A stretch of DNA of 64,000 nt, taken from positions 24,687 to 88,686 of the forward strand of contig JBHENC010000014.1 in assembly GCA_046262295.1 (NCBI GenBank), in the 5' to 3' direction. Shown in pieces: positions 9,916-18,372 of this stretch (positions within the stretch are counted from its first letter, which is position 1; every line of letters begins with the position of its first letter). The notes below the pieces were generated by a model that worked only from the letters and a program-made list of their open reading frames with translations, had not been told where the DNA came from and ran no database searches. Origin of the DNA: JBHENC01 sp046262295. GTDB taxonomy: Bacteria > Acidobacteriota > Blastocatellia > Pyrinomonadales > Pyrinomonadaceae. Position numbers and translations under genes: made by a program.

Positions 9916-10314
9916 ATGAAGTCAATCAAACTTGCCGTTATCGTCGCCATCGTCACGCTGCTTGCCGTCGCCTGCGATAAAGCTGAGACGTCGGATAAAA
10001 CTTCTGCAACGCCACCAGCGCAACAATCCGCGAACGTCGCTTCGACGGATGAGCTTTCGCAGGCGCGCACAATCTACGGTGAGCGATGCACACGGTGTCA
10101 CGGCGCGAATGCCGAGGGCGGACTCGTTGAGTTCGACAACATCCGTTTGAAAGTGCCTTCCTTACGCGAAGGCCGCGCACGCAATCACACGGATGAGCGG
10201 CTCGCGCGCCAAATTGCCAACGGCGGCGAAGGAATGCGGGCATTCAAAGACATACTCACCGAAGAACAGATAAACGCACTCGTGCGCCTTATCCGTCAGG
10301 ACTTTCAGAAGTAG
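9916..10314 (+). CDS. Cytochrome c lipoprotein
   Basis: A 132-residue monoheme c-type cytochrome. The N-terminal signal ends in a lipobox (LLAVAC), so it should be lipid-anchored outside the inner membrane. A single heme site CTRCH lies near residue 58, and the distal ligand is probably the Met in GGEGMRAF near residue 110, the pattern of small class I cytochromes such as c5/c6. It would shuttle electrons in a respiratory chain; no oxidase subunit is adjacent, so the partner is unknown. A TATAAT promoter lies upstream and the tRNA-Arg gene follows. Confidence 0.88.
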   Translation: MKSIKLAVIVAIVTLLAVACDKAETSDKTSATPPAQQSANVASTDELSQARTIYGERCTRCHGANAEGGLVEFDNIRLKVPSLREGRARNHTDERLARQIANGGEGMRAFKDILTEEQINALVRLIRQDFQK

Positions 10315-10364
10315 AGTGAGCCGGAAATTGAAACGGCGGTTGCGCCGGAAAGCTCGAACAGCGT

Positions 10365-10370
10365 TATAAT
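10365..10370 (+). promoter_or_regulatory. -10 box of tRNA-Arg
   Basis: TATAAT, 41 bases before the mature tRNA 5' end. The -35 is poor: TTGCGC with a 19-base spacer is the best I see. Confidence 0.4.
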
Positions 10371-10411
10371 GCCTTTGTTCAAACTACCGTTGAAATATTG
10401 ATAACCACTAT

Positions 10412-10485
10412 GCACCCGTAGCTCAGTTGGATAGAGCGTCTGACTTCGAATCAGAAGGTCGCAGGATCGTGCCCTGCCGGGTGCA
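10412..10485 (+). tRNA. tRNA-Arg (anticodon TCG)
   Basis: A full 74-nt cloverleaf can be folded by eye: acceptor GCACCCG with CGGGTGC, D arm GCTC/GAGC, anticodon arm TCTGA/TCAGA around loop CTTCGAA (anticodon TCG at 10446-10448, reading CGA), T arm GCAGG/CCTGC and discriminator A. CCA is not encoded. Its 3' end borders an AT-richer insert of HNH genes. Confidence 0.97.
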
Positions 10486-10504
10486 CTAACATTAACAATA
10501 AAGG
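10475..10504 (+). repeat. Left copy of imperfect direct repeat at tRNA 3' end
   Basis: TGCCGGGT plus the following CTAACATTAACAATAAAGG (with GCA between) recurs at 11181-11207 with two mismatches, a one-base indel and the GCA missing. The two copies bracket the HNH gene, as expected for insertion at a tRNA 3' end. Confidence 0.4.
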
Positions 10505-10626
10505 TGGAAAGGCTATTGCAGCTTCTTCCCTCTATTGTTTTAGGCACGTCGCTTAATCGGTCTGGCTAACTGCTTGGAATTAACAAACGAATCGAATCTT
10601 TTCTCCGGCTCGAGTTCTTCAATGCT

Positions 10627-11121
10627 ATGTTGCGTGTCATGAAAGAGAACCGAATTTGCGCAAGATGCCATCACTCAAAAGAAGTTACAGAGTTTCCCTT
10701 TCGGAATAAGGCAAAAGGGACGCGCCATTCTTATTGCTTATTATGCGGGCGCGGAGCAAGCAAGAATCACTATGTAAACAACGTCCAATACTATGTCAGA
10801 AAAGCTCATCTACGCCGGAAGGAATTATCAGATGAGCTTAATGGGAATTTGTATGAATATCTAGAACAGCATCCTTGCGTTGATTGTGGAGAAAACGATC
10901 CGGTGGTCTTAGAGTTTGATCATGTACGGGGCGAGAAATCTTACAATGTCTCGGCAATGGGCTATCTATTTACCTCATGGAGTTCTCTTTTAAGAGAGAT
11001 TGCCAAATGCGAAGTGCGTTGCGCAAATTGCCATCGCCGTAGAACAGCACAGCGCCATAATTCATACAGATATAAAAGACGCTACCAGCCGCCAGCTCAA
11101 TGTGTGCAGCCTTCTTCGTAA
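10627..11121 (+). CDS. HNH endonuclease-like protein
   Basis: A 164-residue protein with an N-terminal treble-clef or zinc-finger part (CARCHH and CLLCGRG) and a C-terminal HNH core: PCVDCGENDPVVLEFDH supplies the first metal-binding Cys pair and the HNH His, and CEVRCANCHRRRTAQR the second pair. This is the layout of small phage- or island-borne HNH nucleases. The sequence is clearly AT-richer than the host genes around it. It starts 141 bases past tRNA-Arg, suggesting horizontal acquisition. An ATG at 10639 is an alternative start. It could be a homing-type or defence nuclease; the target is unknown. Confidence 0.75.
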   Translation: MLRVMKENRICARCHHSKEVTEFPFRNKAKGTRHSYCLLCGRGASKNHYVNNVQYYVRKAHLRRKELSDELNGNLYEYLEQHPCVDCGENDPVVLEFDHVRGEKSYNVSAMGYLFTSWSSLLREIAKCEVRCANCHRRRTAQRHNSYRYKRRYQPPAQCVQPSS

Positions 11122-11180
11122 TCATAACAACAAAGGTGCGGCCTTTTGGTTCGCTCTTAATATATCGAAGATTCGATCTA

Positions 11181-11207
11181 TGCCGGGTCTAATATTTAAC
11201 AAGAAGG
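11181..11207 (+). repeat. Right copy of imperfect direct repeat
   Basis: Partner of 10475-10504; starts with the same TGCCGGGT as the tRNA-Arg 3' acceptor arm. Its right end overlaps the terminator hairpin. Confidence 0.4.
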
Positions 11208-11234
11208 GAGACAATTAATATTGCCCTTCTTGTT
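11198..11234 (+). terminator. Hairpin between HNH and DUF262 genes
   Basis: Perfect 11-bp stem AACAAGAAGGG / CCCTTCTTGTT with a 15-base AT-rich loop. Only a weak U-run follows, so it may terminate poorly or mark an element edge. Confidence 0.5.
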
Positions 11235-11307
11235 GTTCTGCCAACAACTATTCGGCGGCCTGGAATAGATTTTTCGATCTGCACTCTTAGAGGGGAAATG
11301 CCAAGCT

Positions 11308-12609
11308 ATGCGTCCTATCATCATTTTCGATACGCAGAAAAAGAGCGTTCAAGACATTATTAACTATTACAAAAACCAGCAACTTGATCTCAATCCAAGT
11401 TTTCAGCGTTCCTCTGTTTGGAGTAATCGTGACCGGGCAAAGTTGATTGATTCGATATTAAGAAATTACCCGCTCCCCTCCATTTTTCTTTACAAGCGGG
11501 AAATCAGTGACGGCACGATTGTGTATGACGTGATAGACGGCAAGCAAAGACTCGAATCAATCTTTTATTTTATTGGAGAAATGCGCGGCAATCGTTTTCA
11601 GACAAAAACACAGCTTGACGTTAATGGGCCAGAGGAATGGATTGATTGGAATGATATTAAGCGCAGAAAACTTCACTTAAGAATTACGGATTATATGCTT
11701 CAAGTAATTAACGTGACGGGTGAGCCGAGCGACGTTATTGATTTGTTCATTAAAATCAATTCGACGGGGAAAGCTCTGACCGGCTCGGAAGTGCGGCACG
11801 CGCGCTATTTCAAAAGTGATTTTCTAAAAAGGGCAGATCAGATAGCCGATAGATATTCCAACTACTTTCGTGCGACGAAGATAATTAGCCAAAGTCAAAT
11901 TTCGCGTATGAAGCATATTGAGTTGATTTGTGAGTTGATGGTTTCCGCCCATTTTGAAGATGTCATTAACAAAAAGGCGGCGCTTGATAAAATTATGAAA
12001 TCGGAGTCGCTCGAAGGGCGACAATTAGATAAAGCGGCCAAGCTAACGATAACAAGCTTGAATAGGCTCAAGAGAATGTTTCCACAACTCGGGCAAACAC
12101 GTTTCAGCAAGTTGTCTGACTTTTACAGCCTCGCGGTGCTTATTCAGAAGTTTGAACGTGAAGGTTTGATATTAATTAACGCCAAACGTAACAAACTGGC
12201 ATGGGGTATTCTTCGCAAATTTGCAAACGGAGTTGACGATGTTGATTTGAAACGTAAAAAAATGGAGAACACCGAACCGGGAGAGGAACTCTATCGCCAA
12301 TACTTACTTACAGTGCGCGAAGGAACTGATGAAATCAATCATCGTCGTGACCGTGAGCGAATTCTGCAAGGACTACTTAAACCTTTGTATGAAAAAAAGG
12401 ACTCGGAACGTTTATTTAGTCCTGAACAGCGGCGGATTCTGTGGAACAGCACAACAGCCCGCAAGTGTACGGAATGTCGAAGAACACTGACGTGGGAAGA
12501 TTTCACCATCGATCATATTCATCCACACAGCAAAGGCGGGCAGACTCGGTTAGACAATGCGGCACTCATGTGCCGAAAACATAATTCCCAAAAGGGTAAT
12601 CGAACATAA
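11308..12609 (+). CDS. DUF262 - HNH protein (GmrSD-like, putative defence nuclease)
   Basis: A 433-residue protein with an N-terminal DUF262 ParB-like domain (NPSFQRSSVWSNRDRAKLIDSIL, then the nucleotide-binding signature VIDGKQRLESI near residue 75) and a C-terminal HNH nuclease (CTECRRTLTWEDFTIDHIHPHSKGG, NAALMCRKHNSQKGN). DUF262 with HNH or DUF1524 domains is the architecture of GmrSD-type enzymes that cut modified phage DNA using NTP hydrolysis; many family members are uncharacterised. Here both parts are in one chain but are linked by a region I do not recognise. Base composition is AT-rich like the HNH gene upstream and unlike the next gene, which starts only 6 bases after the stop. Defence role is inference. 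Confidence 0.82.
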   Translation: MRPIIIFDTQKKSVQDIINYYKNQQLDLNPSFQRSSVWSNRDRAKLIDSILRNYPLPSIFLYKREISDGTIVYDVIDGKQRLESIFYFIGEMRGNRFQTKTQLDVNGPEEWIDWNDIKRRKLHLRITDYMLQVINVTGEPSDVIDLFIKINSTGKALTGSEVRHARYFKSDFLKRADQIADRYSNYFRATKIISQSQISRMKHIELICELMVSAHFEDVINKKAALDKIMKSESLEGRQLDKAAKLTITSLNRLKRMFPQLGQTRFSKLSDFYSLAVLIQKFEREGLILINAKRNKLAWGILRKFANGVDDVDLKRKKMENTEPGEELYRQYLLTVREGTDEINHRRDRERILQGLLKPLYEKKDSERLFSPEQRRILWNSTTARKCTECRRTLTWEDFTIDHIHPHSKGGQTRLDNAALMCRKHNSQKGNRT

Positions 12610-12615
12610 CTATAA

Positions 12616-13848
12616 ATGATCGCCACATCAACGCCTGTTTTAACTTTGCACGAAAGCCGCTCACCTTCTACGCTTGACCATGAGCTAAGGGACTTTCTTC
12701 CCGAACTCGCGCGCTTCAATTCCACTAAAGAGATGCAAGCGTCAGACATCTACGCAAGACTACGCCCGCAGATTGAACGATTGATGTCGGGCATTGTGCA
12801 GGAAGACTTCGCGAGACGCGCGCCGCAGAACGCAACAGATAAGAAGCCCGCGTCAATCAAAGCGATTGCGTGGAACATAGAGCGCGGGTTGCGGCTGGCG
12901 GGCATCATCAGCGCGCTTCGCCATCACACGAGTTTGCGCGAAAGCGATCTGCTGCTTCTCACAGAGCTTGATTACGGCATGGCGCGAACACACAACGCTT
13001 GCGTCGCGCGTGAAATCGCCGAAGCGTTGCAGCTCGATTATGCTTTCGCGCCGTGCTATCTGGCGCTCAACAAAGGCAGTGGTTTGGAATCGAAAGTCGC
13101 GGGTGAAAATAACCAGTCGCTTCACGGCAACGCGCTCTTTTCGCGTTACCCTTTGCGCCAAGCTCATTCGATTGCGCTTCCGAACGGCAAAGACAAGATG
13201 CGCGGCAAAGAAAAGCGTCTCGGATCACAACGCGCGGTGGCGGCGATTATGGATCATCCGCTCGGCTCCGTGTGGGCTGTCAGTTTGCATCTGGACGCGC
13301 ATTCGACGCAACGCCACCGAAAGCTTCAGATGCGCCTTGTGCTCGATCATCTTGCGCGCCTAAGTCCACAGCTTCCCGTCGTCATCGGCGGCGATTGGAA
13401 TACCTCTACGTACAACTCGCGCCGCGCGGCCTACTCGATTGCGGGCTACTTCCGGCGCGTGCTGATGGGCGTGCGCCACGTCATCAAGAATCACTACCCT
13501 TATCCCGAACGCTGGTTCGAGCGCGGGCTGTTCAAGGAACTAGAGAGGCACGGCTATACCTATCGTGAGTTAAATGAAATGGGCACGGGCACGTTGCACT
13601 ACTGCGTTGACGATCTCGCCGTGAACGTCAACATGGCCGACTGGATACCGCAGTGGTGCTTCTGGTTCATACGCTGGGCGCTCTCGAAAAACGAAGGCCG
13701 CTGCTCGCTCAAGCTCGATTGGTTCGCCGGAAAAAACATCGCAGTCGCGCACGGTTCGCGTCCCACCGTCGTCGGCAATCTACGCGACGATCAAGGCGCG
13801 CTCTCGGATCATGACGCGATTGTGCTGAACTTCGTGCCTATAAATTAG
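12616..13848 (+). CDS. Endonuclease/exonuclease/phosphatase (EEP) family protein
   Basis: A 410-residue protein of the EEP superfamily (DNase I, exonuclease III, inositol phosphatase fold). Motifs run in order: KAIAWNIERGLR near residue 77, the metal-binding Glu in LLTELDYGM, HLDAHSTQRHR, GGDWNTSTYNSR and the C-terminal SDHDAIVL. About 70 extra N-terminal residues have no recognised domain. No signal peptide is seen. It follows the DUF262 gene by 6 bases yet has host-like GC-rich codon use, so cotranscription may be accidental. Substrate (DNA, RNA or phosphoester) cannot be told. Confidence 0.8.
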   Translation: MIATSTPVLTLHESRSPSTLDHELRDFLPELARFNSTKEMQASDIYARLRPQIERLMSGIVQEDFARRAPQNATDKKPASIKAIAWNIERGLRLAGIISALRHHTSLRESDLLLLTELDYGMARTHNACVAREIAEALQLDYAFAPCYLALNKGSGLESKVAGENNQSLHGNALFSRYPLRQAHSIALPNGKDKMRGKEKRLGSQRAVAAIMDHPLGSVWAVSLHLDAHSTQRHRKLQMRLVLDHLARLSPQLPVVIGGDWNTSTYNSRRAAYSIAGYFRRVLMGVRHVIKNHYPYPERWFERGLFKELERHGYTYRELNEMGTGTLHYCVDDLAVNVNMADWIPQWCFWFIRWALSKNEGRCSLKLDWFAGKNIAVAHGSRPTVVGNLRDDQGALSDHDAIVLNFVPIN

Positions 13849-14075
13849 GAGGTAGAAATAGAAACGGCTAAGGCTCTCCAGAAGAAGCAAGTCGCGCATC
13901 GTTCGTAGTGTAGGTCTCATAAATACTTAATGGCGCTCGGAAGCCGCGTAATCTCACTGTAAATCCGATTTCGCCACACCGTTTTCGGGTATCTACGAGA
14001 ACGCTCCTAATAACAAGAGCCGCTTTATTGCAGGTCAATCGAGTTCTACACCCTCTGGATTTATAAGCGTTAAGA

Positions 14076-14888
14076 TCAATCTTCCTGTTTGAGGATTCCC
14101 TTCTTCTTGAGATCATCCATCGAAACCTTAAAACGAGCAAGGCTGTCCCGAATGTGTTCAGCATACCGACTGCTAGGATACATGTTCACAATCTCTTCTA
14201 GCGTTCCGACCACTCGTTTCGCTTTAGCGGAATTAGGATGCGCCATGAGGTCTCCGGTTTGAATGAAGTAGCCATAGGCGGCATCGCCCTTAATTCTATT
14301 CCAAACTTCAAGGTCATCGCCCTTTGGCTCTTCTACGCTTATTGAGATTGGCTCGGACTCTATTTCGCGCTCAGCTTCAGCGGTGTATAGAGATGTCTTA
14401 ATCCGGTATTCCCCCGGTCTGTTTAATGCGTACTCAGTTTCAACACGCTTGGAAGTATTCTGCTTAACATAGATTTCGCTCAAGTGGCAGCTTTCCAAGC
14501 GGTGATTATACAAAACAGTGGCCTCTGTCTCGAAAGAGCCTTGGGGCTCAACTGTCATCACGCCACCATCCACATCATCTTGTAGTCCCCATTGAGGCCC
14601 AAGATATTCCTTAAAGTCCTCACCCTGATAGGCGATGAGGACTTTAAGGTAGCCATGTTGGACATCGGCACCTTCAACTGAAATCGGCGTATTAGATTTA
14701 TTGATCACCTTGAACTTCAAGGCAACGGGTTCGCCCGGAACGTAGCTCTTCTTATCAGAGCGAACTTCTATAGCCAACGGCTTAACCTCAAAGGCCGCCG
14801 CGCCGATTGGCTTACCAGCAAAGAACGCGAAGCTTAGCGTTGCAGCTAAAACCAGGCTGGCAGCATAACAAATGGATTTTATTTTCAT
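14076..14888 (-). CDS. Exported protein of unknown function
   Basis: A 270-residue protein. ATG at 14888 is chosen because AAGGAGAG precedes it and a clean signal peptide follows (SICYAASLVLAATLSFAFFAG). The mature N-terminal half looks like an Ig-like beta-sandwich (IEVRSDKKSYVPGEPVALKFKV is a typical first strand pair of such domains). The C-terminal 70 residues look helical and TPR-like (AYGYFIQTGDLMAHPN, EEIVNMYPSSRYAEHIRDSL). It lies 52 bases downstream of the metzincin-like gene on the same strand, so the two may be co-expressed. No function assigned. Confidence 0.75.
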   Translation of the reverse strand: MKIKSICYAASLVLAATLSFAFFAGKPIGAAAFEVKPLAIEVRSDKKSYVPGEPVALKFKVINKSNTPISVEGADVQHGYLKVLIAYQGEDFKEYLGPQWGLQDDVDGGVMTVEPQGSFETEATVLYNHRLESCHLSEIYVKQNTSKRVETEYALNRPGEYRIKTSLYTAEAEREIESEPISISVEEPKGDDLEVWNRIKGDAAYGYFIQTGDLMAHPNSAKAKRVVGTLEEIVNMYPSSRYAEHIRDSLARFKVSMDDLKKKGILKQED

Positions 14889-14940
14889 CGTTCTCTCCTT
14901 ACTTGCGATCATGGTCAAGTTGATTGCCGCTCATCAATCG

Positions 14941-16812
14941 TCACGGATGATTAATGCTCCTGATTTTATCCAGCGTTTCGTCGGAGAAGTCGGTAGTCGT
15001 CCGAGATATCGATTGTGCCATCAGCCCTCCATCGCGGTGAATACCATTGAACAGATGTCCGATCTCATGTGCCGCTGTTGCCGCATTATTGACTACCGGC
15101 GTAATGGTTATTTCACCCGGACGCAGGAGTTCATTGAATACATTGGCTGCCTGTCCGTTGATGGCATCTACTTGACCTAAAGTCTTGCGGGTTTCAGGAT
15201 CGCCGTCTACTGAAATCTCAGACTGGTAAGCACCTAGCAAGTAAACAGTCCAAAACTCACTGTCCGACTCTGTGCCCACAGCATCGAAGTCGTAAGTGGC
15301 TCTGAGTCCCGCCGCAGACGTAGGTGAGTTCAGCACGAACGGAACAAGGTCATTATTATCTCCGACATCGTATGTCGGGCGAACGTATGCGGCGGCGAAA
15401 ACATTAGTACTGGGAGTATCACTGTCTTGGAGTAGAGATGTACTAGCGGGCGTGACATTCTCACCATTATCGCCGTGAAGAGTCGCTGGCGTGTCATTGC
15501 TGTTAAAGTCGTCATCATCAACCAAATTGAAGGCTACGCCAGCCGTGGGAATAGAGGCGCTCGTGACAAGGCCTTGCACTTGCACTCTCCCCCTACCGTT
15601 TCCGACGACAGGAAAATCCCCAATTCCGGTGATCCTCATAAGTCCATTCTCGAACCTGTCATTTTCGAGAATTTGATCGACATTCAAGACAGTGGTGTTG
15701 GCGCGCGGGTTAGGGTTCGCGCTCATGACAAGCCCATTTATTTCATTTCCATTAACGAGACCCATCGAATCCGATTCAATATGCACCCTTCTCCAGACGG
15801 TGAGCATCTCCGTGGCTTTAGCTTTATCCGTCGGCAGGGTGCTGCCCGTCGAATCTCGCAAAGTAATCCGGCTTACTGTCAACCCATTTAAATATGCCTG
15901 ATCTTCGCTCGCGGCGATCATATAATTGTTTCCGGGTTGCGTTATTACGGTGAAGTCCACACGTGCAACTCCATTGCTATCTGTCTGCGCTGAGATAGCG
16001 GCTGATGAACCGGCGGTGTTCACTTGGGACAATGTCCCCGCCTGAGGTGTCCCGCCGCGATTGTCGTCTCCCAAAGAACTGTTTGGGTCAACCGGGGGTG
16101 CATCTGTGGAGGGATCGTCGAGGTCAAAAGACCTGAAATAAATCGCCTGATTTGCCCCGAAGGAGGTATTAGCTCTTACTCTGACCCGCCTTCTATTTGT
16201 CATATCGGAAGCAGTCCGCTTCTCAGGATAAATTCTTCGCCCACCTCCAGCATTAGGGTTGGCATCCAGTGGGCTGTCAATGTCCTCGAACACCACTGAA
16301 TTCACGCCAGCGGCTGCCGCTCTAACCTGAAACTGCACATCATTGTAGCTATTATCTCCACCGGCATATCCATCTTCAAAACTGACATTGGATGTTCCGT
16401 TGCCAAGGCAACTCACATCAGCATGAACGACGCCGTCAGGATTTCTTGCAGCAGGTCCCATCGAGTAAGTGAACGTGCCGGGCTGAAACGTATCATTTAC
16501 GACGATCCCGAAGACCAACTCTGTCCCACTTGGGAAGCTTCCCAGATTTACGACTGTACCAACCTGTCTGTTGGTTCCAACGGTGCGAACTGGACCCGGA
16601 GATAAGAGGCGAATTTCACTTGTAAAGGCGGCGGCAGGGTTTCCTTGTAGAATCTCGACCACGACCTCTCCGCCTCTAGAGAAGGCCATCCCGCCGCGAC
16701 CGGCCTGACAGTCAGGCGGTGGCGCTGTTTGTGTACTCGCGGATGGAGCAAGAAGTAATAAGCTGGCAAAAAAGACCCCAACAAGGGCAATCGGGAGTGA
16801 AGCTTTTCTCAT
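14941..16812 (-). CDS. Secreted putative zinc metalloprotease (metzincin-like)
   Basis: A 623-residue exported protein starting at ATG 16812 with a signal peptide (LPIALVGVFFASLLLLAPSAS). A zinc-site motif HEIGHLFNGIH followed by DGGLM lies near the C-terminus (about residues 591-606), recalling the metzincin HExxHxxGxxH plus Met-turn, but with Asn at the position usually Gly and the Gly shifted by one. The N-terminal 500 residues are Asp/Asn-rich beta-strand repeats without a clear family, perhaps adhesion or substrate-binding modules. Protease activity is inferred from the motif only. Confidence 0.72.
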   Translation of the reverse strand: MRKASLPIALVGVFFASLLLLAPSASTQTAPPPDCQAGRGGMAFSRGGEVVVEILQGNPAAAFTSEIRLLSPGPVRTVGTNRQVGTVVNLGSFPSGTELVFGIVVNDTFQPGTFTYSMGPAARNPDGVVHADVSCLGNGTSNVSFEDGYAGGDNSYNDVQFQVRAAAAGVNSVVFEDIDSPLDANPNAGGGRRIYPEKRTASDMTNRRRVRVRANTSFGANQAIYFRSFDLDDPSTDAPPVDPNSSLGDDNRGGTPQAGTLSQVNTAGSSAAISAQTDSNGVARVDFTVITQPGNNYMIAASEDQAYLNGLTVSRITLRDSTGSTLPTDKAKATEMLTVWRRVHIESDSMGLVNGNEINGLVMSANPNPRANTTVLNVDQILENDRFENGLMRITGIGDFPVVGNGRGRVQVQGLVTSASIPTAGVAFNLVDDDDFNSNDTPATLHGDNGENVTPASTSLLQDSDTPSTNVFAAAYVRPTYDVGDNNDLVPFVLNSPTSAAGLRATYDFDAVGTESDSEFWTVYLLGAYQSEISVDGDPETRKTLGQVDAINGQAANVFNELLRPGEITITPVVNNAATAAHEIGHLFNGIHRDGGLMAQSISRTTTDFSDETLDKIRSINHP

Positions 16813-17321
16813 GGGAACCTCAGCATAGAATGATAAGAGTGACCCACCAATCACTACTTATTTCGATTATTCGTCTCCCGTCAGGTGGTTCAATGAAAGC
16901 TATTGAGAAGACAGGAGCAGCTACTAGCTGATTACGCTAAACTTTAATGGGACTTAAGAAACGGGTGTAGCTAAGGCTGACGGGATGAACCGTCCATCAG
17001 GGAATAGGTACAAATGGGACTATAATATGGGTTACGAAAGGTTGTCAAGAATATTGCAAGATTGTAGTAATAACTCAAGTTGAGTTTCCAGATCGGTATC
17101 CGCCGAAATGGTGATCTGAAACTACATTACTCTTTCCTCTACTAATGTCCGATGGAGTCCTTCACAGCGATTGGTGGTTAATCGGGTAACCTTAAAGGTT
17201 GTGGGAATGCTTGAGGCTTATTTACCATATTTATCAACTTTCAAGATAGGCCGCATCGAACAAACATGGCAAGAATGAATCTTACTTTTACAATCGCTAT
17301 TCCCATGAGATCGTTTCAACC
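16813..17321. other. Intergenic gap, AT-richer, no gene seen
   Basis: No convincing ORF. A TATAAT at 17021-17026 without good -35 and a short CTCAA/TTGAG palindrome near 17086 are the only motifs noticed. May be eroded coding sequence. Confidence 0.5.
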
Positions 17322-18284
17322 TCACGGGATCAAAACTATTTTACCGTGCGCGCCCGCTTCCATCACCGCTTCGTGAGCGCACGGGGCGTCGGCAAGCGGA
17401 AATTCTCGACCGATGACAGGGCGCAAAGTGTGGTTGGCGAGTCCGGCGACGAGCGCCGCATTGATGCTTGCGGCTTCGCGCGCGTCGGCGTTCATTAACG
17501 CCATCCCGTGAATGCTGGCGTCGCGTCCCATCGTGTCGCGCGGGTCAATCTCGACGCGCCCGCGACTGCCGATCACGACGACGCGCCCCTTCTTGGCAAG
17601 CACCGTCAAATCTTTGCCCAGATTCACATTGGCGAGCATCTCCAGAATCACATCAACGCCGCGTTCGTTTGTGAGCGCCATCAACTCCTTCAAATAATCG
17701 GGCGCGTGATGATCCAGCACGTGATGCGCGCCCTGCTCAACCACGAGGCGTCGGCCTTCTTCTGTGCCGCCGGTTCCGATGATCGTCATGCCAGCGGCGC
17801 GCGCTAATTGCAACGCCGCGACGCCGACGCCGCCCGACGCGCCATGCACTAAAATCGTTTCGCCCGGTATGGCCTGCGCTCTGTGAAAGAGCGCGCGGTA
17901 AGCCGTCGCGTAAGGCACATGAACGGCTGCGCCCTGCGCTTCGGAAACATTATCTGGCAGCGTGTAGAGTTGCGATTCGTCGCAGAGAGTTTGTTCGGCG
18001 TATGCGCCGCTGATTGTGCCCGCCGTGTAAACTCTATCGCCCGCGCGAAAGCGGCTGACGCCTTCGCCGACGTGCTCGACAACGCCCGCCGCATCCGTGC
18101 CCGGCGTGTACGGCAACGCCGGTTTGCTCGCATACATCCCTGAACGAATGTAGGTGTCAACCGGATTAACGCCGACGGCGCGCACACGCACCACAACTTG
18201 CCCGCGCGCCGGACGCAAATCGTCCACCTCTTCCAAACGCATCACTTCAGGATCGCCGAATTCATGCACACGAATCGCCTTCAT
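17322..18284 (-). CDS. qor: NADPH:quinone reductase, zeta-crystallin family
   Basis: A 320-residue medium-chain dehydrogenase/reductase without the zinc ligands of alcohol dehydrogenases, matching quinone oxidoreductase length. An N-terminal GroES-like domain (VRAVGVNPVDTYIRSGMY, YTPGTDAAGVVEHVGEG) precedes a Rossmann domain with the NADPH motif VHGASGGVGVAALQLARAAG. It reduces quinones or alpha,beta-unsaturated carbonyls. It follows the FAD oxidase gene by about 88 bases on the same strand. Confidence 0.9.
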   Translation of the reverse strand: MKAIRVHEFGDPEVMRLEEVDDLRPARGQVVVRVRAVGVNPVDTYIRSGMYASKPALPYTPGTDAAGVVEHVGEGVSRFRAGDRVYTAGTISGAYAEQTLCDESQLYTLPDNVSEAQGAAVHVPYATAYRALFHRAQAIPGETILVHGASGGVGVAALQLARAAGMTIIGTGGTEEGRRLVVEQGAHHVLDHHAPDYLKELMALTNERGVDVILEMLANVNLGKDLTVLAKKGRVVVIGSRGRVEIDPRDTMGRDASIHGMALMNADAREAASINAALVAGLANHTLRPVIGREFPLADAPCAHEAVMEAGAHGKIVLIP

Positions 18285-18372
18285 AAATTCCCCTTACTAT
18301 TTAAGCCTGTTTCAAACTTTGCCACAGAGTCCCGGAGGCATAGAGAAAGATGAAAGAAAGCTCTAAAGAACG

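Noticed and set aside
10305..10547. 80-codon minus-strand frame over tRNA-Arg
   Set aside because: It is the antisense of the tRNA gene; the peptide GRARSCDLLIRSQTLYPTEL is a well-known false ORF type over tRNA-Arg.
12610..12640. A right-end att copy of the tRNA island after the DUF262 gene
   Set aside because: No match to the tRNA-Arg 3' end was found there, and no integrase gene lies in the island.
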